DNA of 64,000 nucleotides from the NCBI GenBank assembly GCA_963795555.1, contig CAWCHZ010000002.1, forward strand, positions 1 to 64,000, written 5' to 3'. Positions 15,210-23,831 of this stretch are shown one piece after another. A program made the position numbers and the translations under genes. The stretch is from CAWCHZ01 sp963795555. Lineage in GTDB: Bacteria; Actinomycetota; Thermoleophilia; Solirubrobacterales; Solirubrobacteraceae. The stretch's first letter is position 1; every line of letters starts with the position of its first letter. The notes beneath the pieces are model-generated. The model did not search any database and was not told the origin of the DNA. It was given only the letters and a program-made list of their open reading frames with translations.

Positions 15210-16256
15210 GTGAGCTCATCGGCCGGTGCTCCCGTGTACCTCAGCCACCCGGCCTCGCTCGCGCACGACACCGGTGCGCATCCCGAACGGGCTGCGCGCA
15301 TCCGGGCGATCGAGGCCGAGCTGACCGCGCGCGGCTGGCTGGGACTGCGTCGCGTCGAGGCTCCGGCGGTCGAGCGCGCGGCGCTCGAGGCAGTCCACCC
15401 GGCGGCCTACGTCGACTGGATCGAACGGGTCTGCACGCAGGCACCCGCGGCGATCGACGCCGACACGGTCGTCAGCAGCGGCTCCTGGGCGGCGGCGCTG
15501 CACGCCGCCGGCGGCGCGATGGCGCTCGTCGATCTGCTGCTCACGGGCGAGGCGCCCGTCGGCTGCGCGGCGCTGCGGCCGCCGGGGCATCACGCCGAGG
15601 CCAGCCGGGCGATGGGCTTCTGCCTGTTCAACAACGTCGCGATCGCGGCCCGCCGTGCGCTCGACGCGCATGGCCTGGAGCGCGTGTTGATCCTCGACTG
15701 GGACGTGCACCACGGCAACGGCACCAACGACATCTTCCACGCCAGCTCGCAGGTCCTCTACATCTCCCTGCACCAGTCCCCCCTCTATCCCGGCAGCGGC
15801 CCGGCGAGCGACGGCGGCAGCGGGCCCGGTCTCGGCTACACCGTCAACGTGCCGCTGCCCGCCGGCTCCGACGACGCCGCCTGGACGTCGGTCGTCGAGC
15901 ACGTCGCGGTGCCGATCGTGCGCGCCTACGAGCCCCAGCTCGTGCTGATCTCGGCCGGCTATGACGCCCACCGTGAGGATCCGCTCGGTGGCTGCCGGCT
16001 CAGCGAGGCCGGCTACGCGACGATGACTCAGTCGCTGACGCGACTGGCCGGCGAGCTTGCGGCCCCGATCGGGATCGTGCTGGAGGGCGGCTATGACCTG
16101 GGGGCGCTGAGCCGCTCGCTGGCCGCGACGCTGGCCGTGCTCGGCGGCGCGCCGGCGCCGGCGCCACCCAGCGAGCCGGACCCGCTCGCGCGGGCCGCCG
16201 CGGTCTCGCTCGAGCGTCACTGGGGGACCGCCCTCAAGGCCGCGCTGGCGCGGTGA
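15210..16256 (+). CDS. Histone deacetylase-family (AcuC/HDAC-like) amidohydrolase
   Basis: Zinc hydrolase of 348 residues from a GTG start. It has the arginase/deacetylase fold signatures: RPPGHHAEASRAMGFCLFNN with the paired active-site histidines, ILDWDVHHGNGTNDIF with zinc-ligand Asp and His, ISAGYDAH with the second Asp ligand, and EGGYDLGAL with the C-terminal glycine-rich loop. Bacterial members deacetylate acetyl-lysine proteins (AcuC on acetyl-CoA synthetase), acetylpolyamines or acetoin-related substrates; the substrate here is open. Its 3' end overlaps the convergent zinc-ribbon gene by about 20 bp. It is transcribed alone from a leaderless-type promoter. Confidence 0.88.
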   Translation: MSSSAGAPVYLSHPASLAHDTGAHPERAARIRAIEAELTARGWLGLRRVEAPAVERAALEAVHPAAYVDWIERVCTQAPAAIDADTVVSSGSWAAALHAAGGAMALVDLLLTGEAPVGCAALRPPGHHAEASRAMGFCLFNNVAIAARRALDAHGLERVLILDWDVHHGNGTNDIFHASSQVLYISLHQSPLYPGSGPASDGGSGPGLGYTVNVPLPAGSDDAAWTSVVEHVAVPIVRAYEPQLVLISAGYDAHREDPLGGCRLSEAGYATMTQSLTRLAGELAAPIGIVLEGGYDLGALSRSLAATLAVLGGAPAPAPPSEPDPLARAAAVSLERHWGTALKAALAR

Positions 16257-16563
16257 CGGTGCGCGCGGGCAGCGTGACGGTGAGCGTCTTCGCCGGTGGG
16301 GGCGCGGCCGTCGTCACATTCTGAGCGCCTGGATGCGTGCGCGCGACGAAGGCGGCGACCAGCGCGCCGCAGGCGAGCGCGAGCAGCGCGGCGATCAGCA
16401 GCGCCGGCAGCCGCCAGTTGGGGGGAGGGGCGACGCGCGTGGTGGCGGCCGCCCCGCAGGACAGGCACCACTCCTGCCTGCTGGCCAGCGCCGCCCGACA
16501 GCGCGGGCAGCGCAGCGTCGCCGCGCCGGCGGGGCGCGACGCCGGCGCTAGCGTCGCGCTCAC
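16234..16563 (-). CDS. Zinc-ribbon, single-pass membrane protein
   Basis: Protein of 109 residues from a GTG at 16561-16563 that overlaps the stop of the upstream gene (GTGA overlap). A zinc ribbon (RCPRCRAALASRQEWCLSCG, about residues 18-37) is followed by a transmembrane helix (LLIAALLALACGALVAAFVA) and a Thr/Ala/Pro-rich tail (KTLTVTLPARTVTAPARP) that would lie outside. Coupled to another zinc-ribbon gene just upstream. Similar ribbon-plus-helix proteins are common hypotheticals in this class. Function unknown. Confidence 0.7.
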   Translation of the reverse strand: MSATLAPASRPAGAATLRCPRCRAALASRQEWCLSCGAAATTRVAPPPNWRLPALLIAALLALACGALVAAFVARTHPGAQNVTTAAPPPAKTLTVTLPARTVTAPARP

Positions 16564-17228
16564 CGCGGCTGCTCCGCGGCGCCGCCGTTGCCCGCTTCGC
16601 TCGCGTTGCCGGCTTGGGTGGCGTTGCCGGCTTGGGTGGCGTTGCCGGCTTGGGTGGCGTTGCCCGCCTCCTCGACGGGCGCTGACAGCGGCCCCCCAGC
16701 ATGGCGCGTCGCCGTGGCCGGGGTGGCGCAGTAGGCGCAGAAGCGGGCATCGCTGGGCAATAGCGCGCCACATGACGGGCAGCTGCCGCCGATTCCCGGA
16801 ACGCGCAGCTCGCGCACCACACGCTGATCGCCGAGCGCATGCTCGAGCGCGCGCAGCTCCTCGTCGGCGCGGGTGATCGCCGCCAGCTTGCCCGTCACCA
16901 GCTCGTCGCGGTGCTGCCCGAAGCGGTGCAGATCGAACACAAGGCCGCCGAGGTCGCGCAGCAGCAGCTCCCGCTCGCACCGCAGGAAGCGCAGCCTGCG
17001 CCTCAGCCGCGCGCGCCCCAGCACCGCGACGCCGACTGCGGCCGACTTGCGATCGAGGCCCGCGGGGGTTGTGCGATCGTCGTGCACCGCTGCGCGCTCA
17101 GCCGCGTCGCCTGTGGGGGCGAGACCGTCGCTCGCGTCCGCTGATCGATCGCCGCGCGGCGCGCTGAATGCAGCGGCACGCCGGAGGATGCGGGGCAGCA
17201 GGCGAGTCATCCGTTTGCGGGGCCTCAT
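16560..17228 (-). CDS. Zinc-ribbon protein with GNATQA tandem repeat
   Basis: Protein of about 222 residues starting MRPRKRMTRLLPRILRR (a second ATG six codons later is possible). The N-terminal third is basic and disordered-looking. The middle (ELRALEHALGDQRVV and neighbours) is charged and helical, possibly a coiled coil. A zinc ribbon follows (SCPSCGALLPSDARFCAYC). The last 40 residues contain three GNATQA units encoded by 18-bp DNA repeats. It is translationally coupled to the downstream ribbon-plus-membrane-helix gene, so the two may form a complex with the second protein as anchor. Function unknown. Confidence 0.65.
   Translation of the reverse strand: MRPRKRMTRLLPRILRRAAAFSAPRGDRSADASDGLAPTGDAAERAAVHDDRTTPAGLDRKSAAVGVAVLGRARLRRRLRFLRCERELLLRDLGGLVFDLHRFGQHRDELVTGKLAAITRADEELRALEHALGDQRVVRELRVPGIGGSCPSCGALLPSDARFCAYCATPATATRHAGGPLSAPVEEAGNATQAGNATQAGNATQAGNASEAGNGGAAEQPR
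16605..16664 (+). repeat. 18-bp tandem repeat, about 3.3 copies, inside a zinc-ribbon gene
   Basis: Unit GTTGCCGGCTTGGGTGGC at 16605-16622, 16623-16640 and 16641-16658, followed by a partial copy. In frame it encodes GNATQA repeats near the C terminus of the minus-strand gene. Confidence 0.92.
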
Positions 17229-17268
17229 AGTGGCTGCCAGCCAAGCTGGCGCCAAGCCGAGCTGGCCG

Positions 17269-18252
17269 CTACGCCAGAGGGACGGGCGAGTATAGCTCCG
17301 CCCCTGCCGCTGGCCACTCTGCCCCGCGCGGTGATCGTCCGGCCAGCTCCGACCAGGCGATCGCGACGCGACGCGCCATCCGCGCTGCGCAGAACAGCCG
17401 CGCCCGCTCGCGTCCGACGATCCGGGGGTCCTCGGCGCGGAGGTGCTCGGCAAGCTGCTCGCGCCAGATCGCGAGGTCGAAGGGGCCACAGTGCGCGCCG
17501 GCGATCTCGCTCAGCACGAGCGGCGCGATGCCGACGGGCGTGGTGAGGATCGGCACGTCGCAGGCGAGGGCCTCGAGCGCCGCGAGCCCAAAGCCCTCGG
17601 CGGCGGTCGGCAACACGACGGCGTTGGCCGCGTTGACCCAGTAGGGCACCTGATCCGGCGCCACGTCGCCGAGCGTCAGCAACGGCACGTCGCCGGCGAG
17701 CGCGCGGGCCTGGGCATGGCCCTTGGAGCGGCGCGCGGGGTCGGCCGGGAAGAGCAGATAGGGGCCGCGGGCATCCAGTCCCAGCCGGCGCCGTGCCTGC
17801 GCTCGCGGGATCGGCCGAAAGCGCATCATGTCGACACCGCAGGGCAGCACGGCGACGCCTCGGCCGGCGCCGGGCAGCTCGTCGGCCAGCGAGGCCGACA
17901 CCGTGGCGACCAGGTCCAGCAACGGCAGCGCGGCGCGCGTCACCCTTGCCGAGCGCCGATCGCGCAGGTCGCTCCCGTGCAGCGTCACCAGGTGCGGTGC
18001 GCCGCGCAGCGCCAGCGCCGGCCAGGCGCTCAGCCCGAAGTGCGCGTGGATGACATCGAAGCGTTTGCCGCGGTGGCGTTGGCGCAGCGTCCAGCCGGCG
18101 CGCAGCCAGGCGCGCGCGCCGGTCGGAAAGCTGAAGACCTCGACCTCGACCTGATCGATTGCGCGCAGCGCCTGCACCTGGTCGTGCACGAAGCGTCCCA
18201 GCTCCGGGCGTCGCGCCGATGGATACAGGCTCGTGACGATCAGCGCGCGCAT
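17269..18252 (-). CDS. Glycosyltransferase family 4
   Basis: GT-B glycosyltransferase of 327 residues, starting MRALIVTSLYPSARRPELGR (ATG 18250-18252). The N-terminal domain has IHAHFGLSAWPAL and LVTLHGSDLRDRR. The C-terminal domain has VAVLPCGVDMMRFRP, LLFPADPARRSKG and the donor-binding NAVVLPTAAEGFGLAALEAL with the EX7E arrangement. The family transfers sugars from nucleotide donors to lipids, polysaccharide or small molecules; acceptor unknown. It is divergent from murI with a ~100-bp gap. Confidence 0.85.
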   Translation of the reverse strand: MRALIVTSLYPSARRPELGRFVHDQVQALRAIDQVEVEVFSFPTGARAWLRAGWTLRQRHRGKRFDVIHAHFGLSAWPALALRGAPHLVTLHGSDLRDRRSARVTRAALPLLDLVATVSASLADELPGAGRGVAVLPCGVDMMRFRPIPRAQARRRLGLDARGPYLLFPADPARRSKGHAQARALAGDVPLLTLGDVAPDQVPYWVNAANAVVLPTAAEGFGLAALEALACDVPILTTPVGIAPLVLSEIAGAHCGPFDLAIWREQLAEHLRAEDPRIVGRERARLFCAARMARRVAIAWSELAGRSPRGAEWPAAGAELYSPVPLA

Positions 18253-18350
18253 CGCTGGCCCGGGAGCGTAGCCAGCGCCGCGGCAGCGGCAACGCGCCGG
18301 GGGTGGCCAGGCGTCCACGCCGGGGGTGACCGGCCGTCTGGTCTGCCAAC

Positions 18351-19205
18351 ATGGCGACGGTGCACGCCTGCTCGCCGATCCGTCGACGGCCGATCGCCGT
18401 GTTCGACTCCGGGGTCGGCGGCCTCACCGTCCTGCACGAGCTGCTCGTCTGGCTGCCGCATGAGGACTTCCTCTACATCGGTGACACCGCCCGCTTTCCG
18501 TATGGCACGCGCCCACCGGGCGAGCTGCGGCGCTTCGCGACCGAGATCGCCGACGCTGCGCTCGACGCCGGCGCCAAGCTGCTCGTCGTCGCCTGCAACT
18601 CGGCGACCGCAGCCGCGCTGCCCGCGCTGCGCGAGCACGTCGCGGCGCGCGCGGCGAGCGTGCCGGTGGTCGGCGTCGTGGAGCCGGAGTCCGAGGCCGC
18701 CGTGGCCGCCACCCGCTGCGGTCGCGTCGGCCTGCTCGCGACGCCGGCGACCGTCGCCAGCGGCGCCTATGCGCGCGCGATTGCCGAGCGGCGCGCTGAC
18801 GTACAGCTGACGAGCGTCGCCTGCCCGGACCTGGCACCGATCATCCAGGAGGGATCGCCATTCGACCGACGGGTCGTCGAAACGGTGCGCGGCTACTGTG
18901 AGCCGCTGCGTCGCGCCGCCGTCGACACGGTGATCCTCGGCTGCACGCACTACCCGCTCGTCGCGCCCTTGCTCCAGCGCACGCTTGGTCGCGAGGTCAC
19001 GCTCGTGACCGCGGGCAGCGCCGTCGCGCAGCGCGTGGAGCAGCTGCTGCAGTCGACTGGGCTTGGCACAGACGCCGGTGCCGAGGGTGACTACCGCTTC
19101 CTCTGCACCGGCGATGTCGAGCAGTTCCGCGCGCTTGGAACGCGCTTCTTGCAGATGCCGCTCGGCGAGGTCCTGCAGCTGCGAGCTCCCGCGATCGCGG
19201 CCTAG
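18351..19205 (+). CDS. murI: Glutamate racemase
   Basis: Cofactor-independent racemase of 284 residues that makes D-glutamate for peptidoglycan. Both catalytic cysteines are present, in VVACNSATAAALP and LGCTHYPLVAPLL. The substrate loop VFDSGVGGLTVL and IGDTARFPYGTR are canonical. It opens a tight plus-strand run murI-rph-rdgB-CDF transporter, with rph starting 20 bp downstream. A murI-rph-rdgB order is common in Actinobacteria. Confidence 0.95.
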   Translation: MATVHACSPIRRRPIAVFDSGVGGLTVLHELLVWLPHEDFLYIGDTARFPYGTRPPGELRRFATEIADAALDAGAKLLVVACNSATAAALPALREHVAARAASVPVVGVVEPESEAAVAATRCGRVGLLATPATVASGAYARAIAERRADVQLTSVACPDLAPIIQEGSPFDRRVVETVRGYCEPLRRAAVDTVILGCTHYPLVAPLLQRTLGREVTLVTAGSAVAQRVEQLLQSTGLGTDAGAEGDYRFLCTGDVEQFRALGTRFLQMPLGEVLQLRAPAIAA

Positions 19206-19225
19206 CGAGTCGCTCGCCGCACGCG

Positions 19226-19978
19226 ATGGCCCAGCCCAACCCGTCTACCGCGCCGCAGCGCTCCTACGGACGCGCCCCAGGCGAGCTGCGGCCGACGACG
19301 ATCGAGCCGGGCTTCGTACGAACCGCGACCGGCTCGGCGCTGATCACGATCGGCGAGACGCGCGTCATCTGCACGGCCTCCGCTCAGGAGGGGGTACCGC
19401 GCTGGCTGGCGGGCTCCGGGCGCGGCTGGGTCACCGCCGAGTACGGGATGCTGCCGGCGTCGACCGGTGAGCGCAAGCAGCGCGACGTGACGCGCGGTCG
19501 ACCGGACGGGCGCACCGTCGAGATCCAGCGCCTGATCGGCCGCTCGCTGCGGGCGATCATCGACTTCGCTGCGCTGGGCGAGAACACGATCTATCTCGAC
19601 TGCGACGTGCTGCAGGCCGATGGCGGCACGCGCTGCGCCTCGATCACCGGCGCCTACGTCGCGCTGGGCCAGGCGTGCGAGCGACTGCGCGCCGCCGGCA
19701 GGCTCGCCGGCGAGCCGCTGCGGGGGACGGTTGCTGCGATCTCCTGCGGCGTCGTCGGGGGTGTCGCGCTGCTGGATCTCGACTACCGCGAGGATTCCTC
19801 GGCGGAGGTCGACGCGAACGTCGTGATGACCGGCGACGGTGGGCTGGTCGAGGTCCAGGCGACGGCCGAGCGCACGCCGTTGTCACGCGCCCATCTCGAC
19901 GAGCTGCTCGCCCTGGCCGCGGACGGCATCGCGGGGCTGCGCGAGCTCCAGCGTGACGCGCTGCAGGCGCCAGAATAG
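19226..19978 (+). CDS. rph: Ribonuclease PH
   Basis: Phosphate-dependent 3'-to-5' exoribonuclease of 250 residues that trims tRNA 3' ends. Conserved features include GFVRTATGSALITIGETRV, WVTAEYGMLPAST, the RNA-binding arginines in RGRPDGRTVEIQRLIGRSLR, and DCDVLQADGGTRCASITGA. Length matches the family (about 240-255). It lies between murI and rdgB; the rdgB start is 8 bp after its stop. Confidence 0.96.
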   Translation: MAQPNPSTAPQRSYGRAPGELRPTTIEPGFVRTATGSALITIGETRVICTASAQEGVPRWLAGSGRGWVTAEYGMLPASTGERKQRDVTRGRPDGRTVEIQRLIGRSLRAIIDFAALGENTIYLDCDVLQADGGTRCASITGAYVALGQACERLRAAGRLAGEPLRGTVAAISCGVVGGVALLDLDYREDSSAEVDANVVMTGDGGLVEVQATAERTPLSRAHLDELLALAADGIAGLRELQRDALQAPE

Positions 19979-19986
19979 GACGCTGC

Positions 19987-20562
19987 ATGGGCGCACCGCG
20001 ACTGGTCCTCGCCACGCGCAACCCCCACAAGCTCGCGGAGCTGGCGCGCCTGCTCACGCCGCTTCGGCTCGAGCTCCTGGCCGCGGGCATCGCGCTGCCG
20101 CCCGAGGACGGCGACAGCTTTGCCGCCATCGCGCTGGTGAAGGCCCGCGCGGCGGCTCGCGCCAGCGGATGCCCGGCGATCGCCGATGACTCCGGGATCG
20201 AAGCCGCCGCGCTGGGCGGCGCGCCGGGGGTGCGCTCGGCTCGCTACGCCGGCGAGGGCTCCAGCGAACGGGACAACCTGCTCAAGCTCCAGCGGGAGGT
20301 CCCGGTCGGAAGCGCGCTGCGCTATGTCTGCGCGCTGGCCTACGTCGATCCGAGCGCCGGCCTGGAGCGGGTCTTCGAGGGATGCTGCGAGGGGACGATG
20401 GCGGCCCGAGCGCGGGGCAGCGGCGGCTTCGGCTACGACCCGGTCTTCGTCCCGTTAGACGACGACGGGCGCACGATGGCCGAGCGCAGCGATGACGAGA
20501 AGGACGCGATCTCGCACCGCGGGCGCGCCGCACGCGCGCTGCTGGAATGGCTGCGCGGCTGA
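19987..20562 (+). CDS. rdgB: Non-canonical purine NTP pyrophosphatase (RdgB/HAM1)
   Basis: House-cleaning enzyme of 191 residues that hydrolyses dITP, XTP and ITP to monophosphates. Signatures are LATRNPHKLAELARLL at the N terminus, SFAAIALVKARAAA, the catalytic ADDSGIEAAALGGAPGVRSAR, GSGGFGYDPVFVP, and SHRGRAARALLEWL at the end. It overlaps the CDF transporter start by 16 bp. Confidence 0.95.
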   Translation: MGAPRLVLATRNPHKLAELARLLTPLRLELLAAGIALPPEDGDSFAAIALVKARAAARASGCPAIADDSGIEAAALGGAPGVRSARYAGEGSSERDNLLKLQREVPVGSALRYVCALAYVDPSAGLERVFEGCCEGTMAARARGSGGFGYDPVFVPLDDDGRTMAERSDDEKDAISHRGRAARALLEWLRG

Positions 20563-21581
20563 GCGACGGGGCGCGCCCGGGTCAGCCGCCTCGCGCGGGC
20601 GCAGACCCGGGCGCGAGCAAGATCCGCGCCGCGGGGCTGTCGATCGCCTCCAACTCGACCCTGATCGTGCTGAAGATCGTCGCCGGCGCGCTCACCGGCT
20701 CGGTCGCGATCATCACCGAAGCGATGCATTCCAGCATCGATCTGCTCGCTTCGGTCGTCGCGTTCTTCTCGGTGCGCAAGGCCCAGGAGCCCGCCGACGA
20801 GAGCCACCGCTACGGCCACGAGAAGATCGAGAACCTCACCGCAGCGATCGAGGGCATGCTGGTGCTCGTCGGTGCGGCCGTGATCGTCTATGAGGCCTCG
20901 CGGCGCCTGGCGGTCGGCGCGGCAGTGCAACGACTCGGCGTGGGCATTGCGGTGATCGCGATTTCGCTGGTTGCCAACCTCGGCGTCTCCTCCCACCTCT
21001 ATCGCACGGCGCGGCGCAGCGACTCCGCCGCGCTCGAGGGGGATGCTGCGCACCTGCGCACCGATGCCCTCACGTCGGCTGGCGTCCTCCTGGGCCTGGT
21101 CCTGGTCCAGGTCACCGGCAAGCGCTGGATCGATCCGATCGTGGCGCTGGTGGTCGCCGTGGCGATCGTCTACTCGGGGGTGCGGATCCTGACCCGCTCC
21201 TCGCGCGTGCTCGTCGACGAGGCGCTGCCGGAGCGCGAGCTGGAGGCGATCCGCACGGCCGTCGAGCGCTTCGCCGGGCGCGGCGTCGTCGGCTATCACA
21301 AGCTGCGCACCCGCCGGGCCGGTGCGCGGCGCCACATCGACCTGCACGTGCAGTTCCGCGCCGGCACGACGCTCGAGGAGGCGCATCGCACGGCGCACGA
21401 GCTCCAGGACGCGATCGCTCGGCAGCTGCACAACACCGACGCGCTGATCCACCTCGAGCCGGCGGATCGGGTCAGGCCGGGCACCGAGCTGCGGTCGCGT
21501 GGTGGCGACGCGGCCGATCGTGGCGGCGAGCCAGCCTCGCCCGACTCGCCCGCGCCCGGACCGGACGTCAGCGCAGGTTGA
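20547..21581 (+). CDS. Cation diffusion facilitator family metal transporter
   Basis: Membrane protein of up to 344 residues; the ATG at 20547 lies inside the rdgB end. Several membrane segments follow a ~25-residue N-terminal stretch (ASNSTLIVLKIVAGALTGSV onward). The CDF metal sites are visible: HSSID in the second helix region and HLRTDALTS later, both with the HXXXD spacing. A cytoplasmic C-terminal domain (RTRRAGARRHIDLHVQFRAG) ends in a long Pro/Gly-rich tail. It exports divalent metal such as Zn, Mn or Fe by proton antiport; the HXXXD pair is typical of zinc/iron-type CDFs. Its last bases overlap a small antisense gene. Confidence 0.88.
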   Translation: MAARLSDGARPGQPPRAGADPGASKIRAAGLSIASNSTLIVLKIVAGALTGSVAIITEAMHSSIDLLASVVAFFSVRKAQEPADESHRYGHEKIENLTAAIEGMLVLVGAAVIVYEASRRLAVGAAVQRLGVGIAVIAISLVANLGVSSHLYRTARRSDSAALEGDAAHLRTDALTSAGVLLGLVLVQVTGKRWIDPIVALVVAVAIVYSGVRILTRSSRVLVDEALPERELEAIRTAVERFAGRGVVGYHKLRTRRAGARRHIDLHVQFRAGTTLEEAHRTAHELQDAIARQLHNTDALIHLEPADRVRPGTELRSRGGDAADRGGEPASPDSPAPGPDVSAG

Positions 21582-21708
21582 TCGCCGCCGACCCGGCGAC
21601 GGCGAGCACCACGATCGCGTAGCCGATGTAGCCCGAGATCACCAGCAGCACGACGGCGATCAGGCAGGCGACGACGGTCGCCAGCCACGCGACTCGGGAC
21701 AGGGGCAC
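21568..21708 (-). CDS. Small two-helix membrane protein
   Basis: A 46-codon frame from GTG (21706-21708): MPLSRVAWLATVV at the start, two hydrophobic stretches (WLATVVACLIAVVLLVISGY and IVVLAVAGSAAINLR), no charged residues in the middle, stop at 21568. Third-position GC and hydrophobic periodicity are as expected for a real small membrane protein, and it fills a gap of ~190 bp otherwise lacking a gene. It converges on and slightly overlaps the CDF transporter, and is divergent from the next plus-strand gene. Function unknown. Confidence 0.55.
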   Translation of the reverse strand: MPLSRVAWLATVVACLIAVVLLVISGYIGYAIVVLAVAGSAAINLR

Positions 21709-21768
21709 GTTGCGTATTCTGGCCCCAGGCGGCGACGTCCGACCTGCCCACCTGCCGACGCGACATCC

Positions 21769-22092
21769 TTGAAGGCCGATCTCACCCCCGAGCTGGCGCT
21801 CGCCTACCTGCGCGAGCTGTCGACCGACGTGCGCGACGCGGTGCTGCTCGACTCAGGGGGGCGGTGCCTCGCCGGCAGCCCGGCGCTGGCCGGCCCGGCG
21901 CACGAGCTGTTGGCCGCCACGAAGGCACCGCAGGTGGAGGTCGCGCTCGAGCAGGGGGCGGTCTTCGCGGCGCGCTCACGTGAGCACGCGATTGCGATCG
22001 TCGCCGAACGGTTCAGCCTGCCGGCGCTGATGCTGCACGATCTGCGCGTGGTGCTCTCCGACCTGGCGTCCTCAACGGCGTCCGGACAGTGA
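21769..22092 (+). CDS. Conserved-looking hypothetical protein
   Basis: A 107-residue protein from a TTG start (LKADLTPELALAYLRELSTD). Its mixed alpha/beta layout, with AVLLDSGGRCLAGSPALAG followed by VEVALEQGAVFAARSREHAI and a C-terminal helix (LMLHDLRVVLSDLASS), resembles Roadblock/LC7-like or PAS-like small sensor modules, but no diagnostic motif is visible. An in-frame extension to 21499 runs over other features and is rejected. The next gene overlaps its stop codon. Confidence 0.6.
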   Translation: MKADLTPELALAYLRELSTDVRDAVLLDSGGRCLAGSPALAGPAHELLAATKAPQVEVALEQGAVFAARSREHAIAIVAERFSLPALMLHDLRVVLSDLASSTASGQ

Positions 22093-22346
22093 GCCCGCGC
22101 CGCCCGCTGGGCTCGCTCACCGCCGCCGTCGATGAGCTGTCGGCGATTCTGCGGCGACGTCGCGAGGACCGCGCTCGGCGCGTGCGGATCTACGACGAGC
22201 AGGGCCATGCCCGCGCGCTCGACCCCGCCGGCGAGGAGGCCGCTCCCTTGGTGGACGCCGCCGCGGCAATGATCGCCGCCGCCGCTGCGTCGGGCGCGGG
22301 CAGGGCCGAGAGCGGCGCTGCGCCGCCCGGCGACGCCGAGGACTAG
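22089..22346 (+). CDS. Small hypothetical protein, Ala-rich C terminus
   Basis: A 85-residue protein from GTG at 22089, overlapping the preceding stop by 4 bp. The N-terminal half (LTAAVDELSAILRRRREDRA) is helical and basic, then VRIYDEQGHARALDPAGEEA, and an alanine-rich tail (VDAAAAMIAAAAASG). The coupling suggests it works with the upstream hypothetical protein. No family recognised. Confidence 0.5.
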   Translation: MSPRRPLGSLTAAVDELSAILRRRREDRARRVRIYDEQGHARALDPAGEEAAPLVDAAAAMIAAAAASGAGRAESGAAPPGDAED

Positions 22347-22425
22347 AGTCGCGGCTCTCCCCGGGTCGCGGCTGTCCGTGCGCGCTGTTAGCTTCGACCA
22401 CCAGAGCAGCCACCAAGGAGACGCC

Positions 22426-22704
22426 GTGACCAAGAACGAGCTTGTCGATCAGATCGCCGCACGCACCGGGCTCAAGAAGCAGGAGGCCAGCAGCGCCGTC
22501 GACGCGCTGGTCGACACGGTGACCGAGACGCTCAAGCGCGGCTCGGAGGTCACGCTGTCGGGATTCGGCAAGTTCCACGTAGCCGACCGTGCAGCGCGCG
22601 TCGGCGTCCACCCGCAGACGGGCGCGGCGATCGAGATCCCCGCCTCGCGCGTGCCCCGCTTCGCCGCCGGCTCCGCGCTCAAGAGCGCGATCCGCGGCCG
22701 CTAG
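22426..22704 (+). CDS. hup: HU-family nucleoid DNA-binding protein
   Basis: A 92-residue histone-like protein from GTG at 22426, with AAGGAGAC placed 5-11 bp upstream. It begins TKNELVDQIAARTGLKKQEA; the beta-arm region is VTLSGFGKFHVADRAARVGV followed by IEIPASRVPRFAAGSALK. It binds and bends DNA as a dimer. Unlike the long mycobacterial HupB there is no lysine-rich C-terminal tail. It is transcribed alone between two short unknowns and the PfkB-type kinase. Confidence 0.95.
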   Translation: MTKNELVDQIAARTGLKKQEASSAVDALVDTVTETLKRGSEVTLSGFGKFHVADRAARVGVHPQTGAAIEIPASRVPRFAAGSALKSAIRGR

Positions 22705-22847
22705 CTCCGCGGGCCGCAAGGCTGGCTCGACGCCGGTTGGCCGCGGGCGCTAGCCTCATGGCCGCGCGACGCGGCGACGCGGGACCGACGCCGAGGAGAC
22801 CGCCGATCGAGCCTCGCGACCGCCAGCTGAGGAGTGCCTGAGGCCGC

Positions 22848-23807
22848 ATGATCATCACCGTCACGCTCAACGCCGCGATCGACAAGACGCTCGCGGTGCC
22901 GAACTTCAGGCTCGGACGGCGTCACCGCTCGATCGAGCGCACGACGCTGCCGGGCGGAAAGGGCGTCAACGTCGCGCGTGCGCTCAAGCGGCTCGGGCGC
23001 CCCGTCATCGCAACCGGCTTCGCCGGCGGCCCGACCGGCACCCGGATCGTCGAGGCGCTGACCGAGGAGTCGATCCTCAACGACTTCGTGCGCATCCGCG
23101 ACGAGTCGCGCACCAACACCTCGGTGCTGGACCCGACGACCGGTGAGCAGACCGAGATCAACGAGCGCGGGCCGGCGGTCACGCCGCGCGAGGTGGAGCT
23201 GTTCACCGACAAGCTGCTGTACCTGGCCCAGGGGGCCGAGATCTGCGTCTTCTCCGGCAGCCTGCCGCGCCATGTCGACAACGAGATCTATGCCGCGCTG
23301 ATCCGCGACCTGCGCAAGCTCGGCGTCACGACGATCGCCGACACCGAGGGCGAGCCGCTGCGCGTTGCGGTGCGCGCCGAGCCCAGCGTCGTGACGCCCA
23401 ACGTCGTCGAAGCCGAGGAGCTCGTCGGACACGAGTTCAACGACGACTCCGACCGTGCCCGGGCGGTGCTCGAGATCGTCGAGCTGGGCGCGCGCGAGGC
23501 GATCATGACCGCGCCCGACGGCTGCTTCGCGCAGGTGCTCGAGGGCGGCGGCCCGCGACTGTACCGTGCCCAGCTGGAGCCGCTGGAGGCGGTCGGCGCG
23601 GTCGGCTCGGGCGACGCCTTCCTGGCCGGCTACGTGGCGGCGCGCTACGGCGGCAGCTCATCGGCCGACTGCCTGCGCTTTGCCGTCGCCTGTGGCGCCG
23701 AGTCCACGCAGCACTTCGGCGCGGGCGTGCTCGATCCGAAGTCCGTTGAGCGCCTGCTCGACGACATCGAGGTGCGCGAGCTGGCGCTTCCGGCCGAGGT
23801 CTCCTGA
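22848..23807 (+). CDS. PfkB-family hexose kinase (1-phosphofructokinase-like)
   Basis: Ribokinase-fold sugar kinase of 319 residues. It starts MIITVTLNAAIDKTL as in 1-phosphofructokinase/tagatose-6-phosphate kinases. It has the glycine-rich substrate loop TLPGGKGVNVARALKRLG and the C-terminal anion-hole and catalytic base motif AVGSGDAFLAGYVAA. The LacC/FruK subgroup phosphorylates sugar phosphates; whether the substrate is fructose 1-phosphate, fructose 6-phosphate or tagatose 6-phosphate cannot be decided. No PTS genes are adjacent. A terminator follows. Confidence 0.88.
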   Translation: MIITVTLNAAIDKTLAVPNFRLGRRHRSIERTTLPGGKGVNVARALKRLGRPVIATGFAGGPTGTRIVEALTEESILNDFVRIRDESRTNTSVLDPTTGEQTEINERGPAVTPREVELFTDKLLYLAQGAEICVFSGSLPRHVDNEIYAALIRDLRKLGVTTIADTEGEPLRVAVRAEPSVVTPNVVEAEELVGHEFNDDSDRARAVLEIVELGAREAIMTAPDGCFAQVLEGGGPRLYRAQLEPLEAVGAVGSGDAFLAGYVAARYGGSSSADCLRFAVACGAESTQHFGAGVLDPKSVERLLDDIEVRELALPAEVS

Positions 23808-23831
23808 AGCGGCCAGAGCTCCGTCCGGTGC

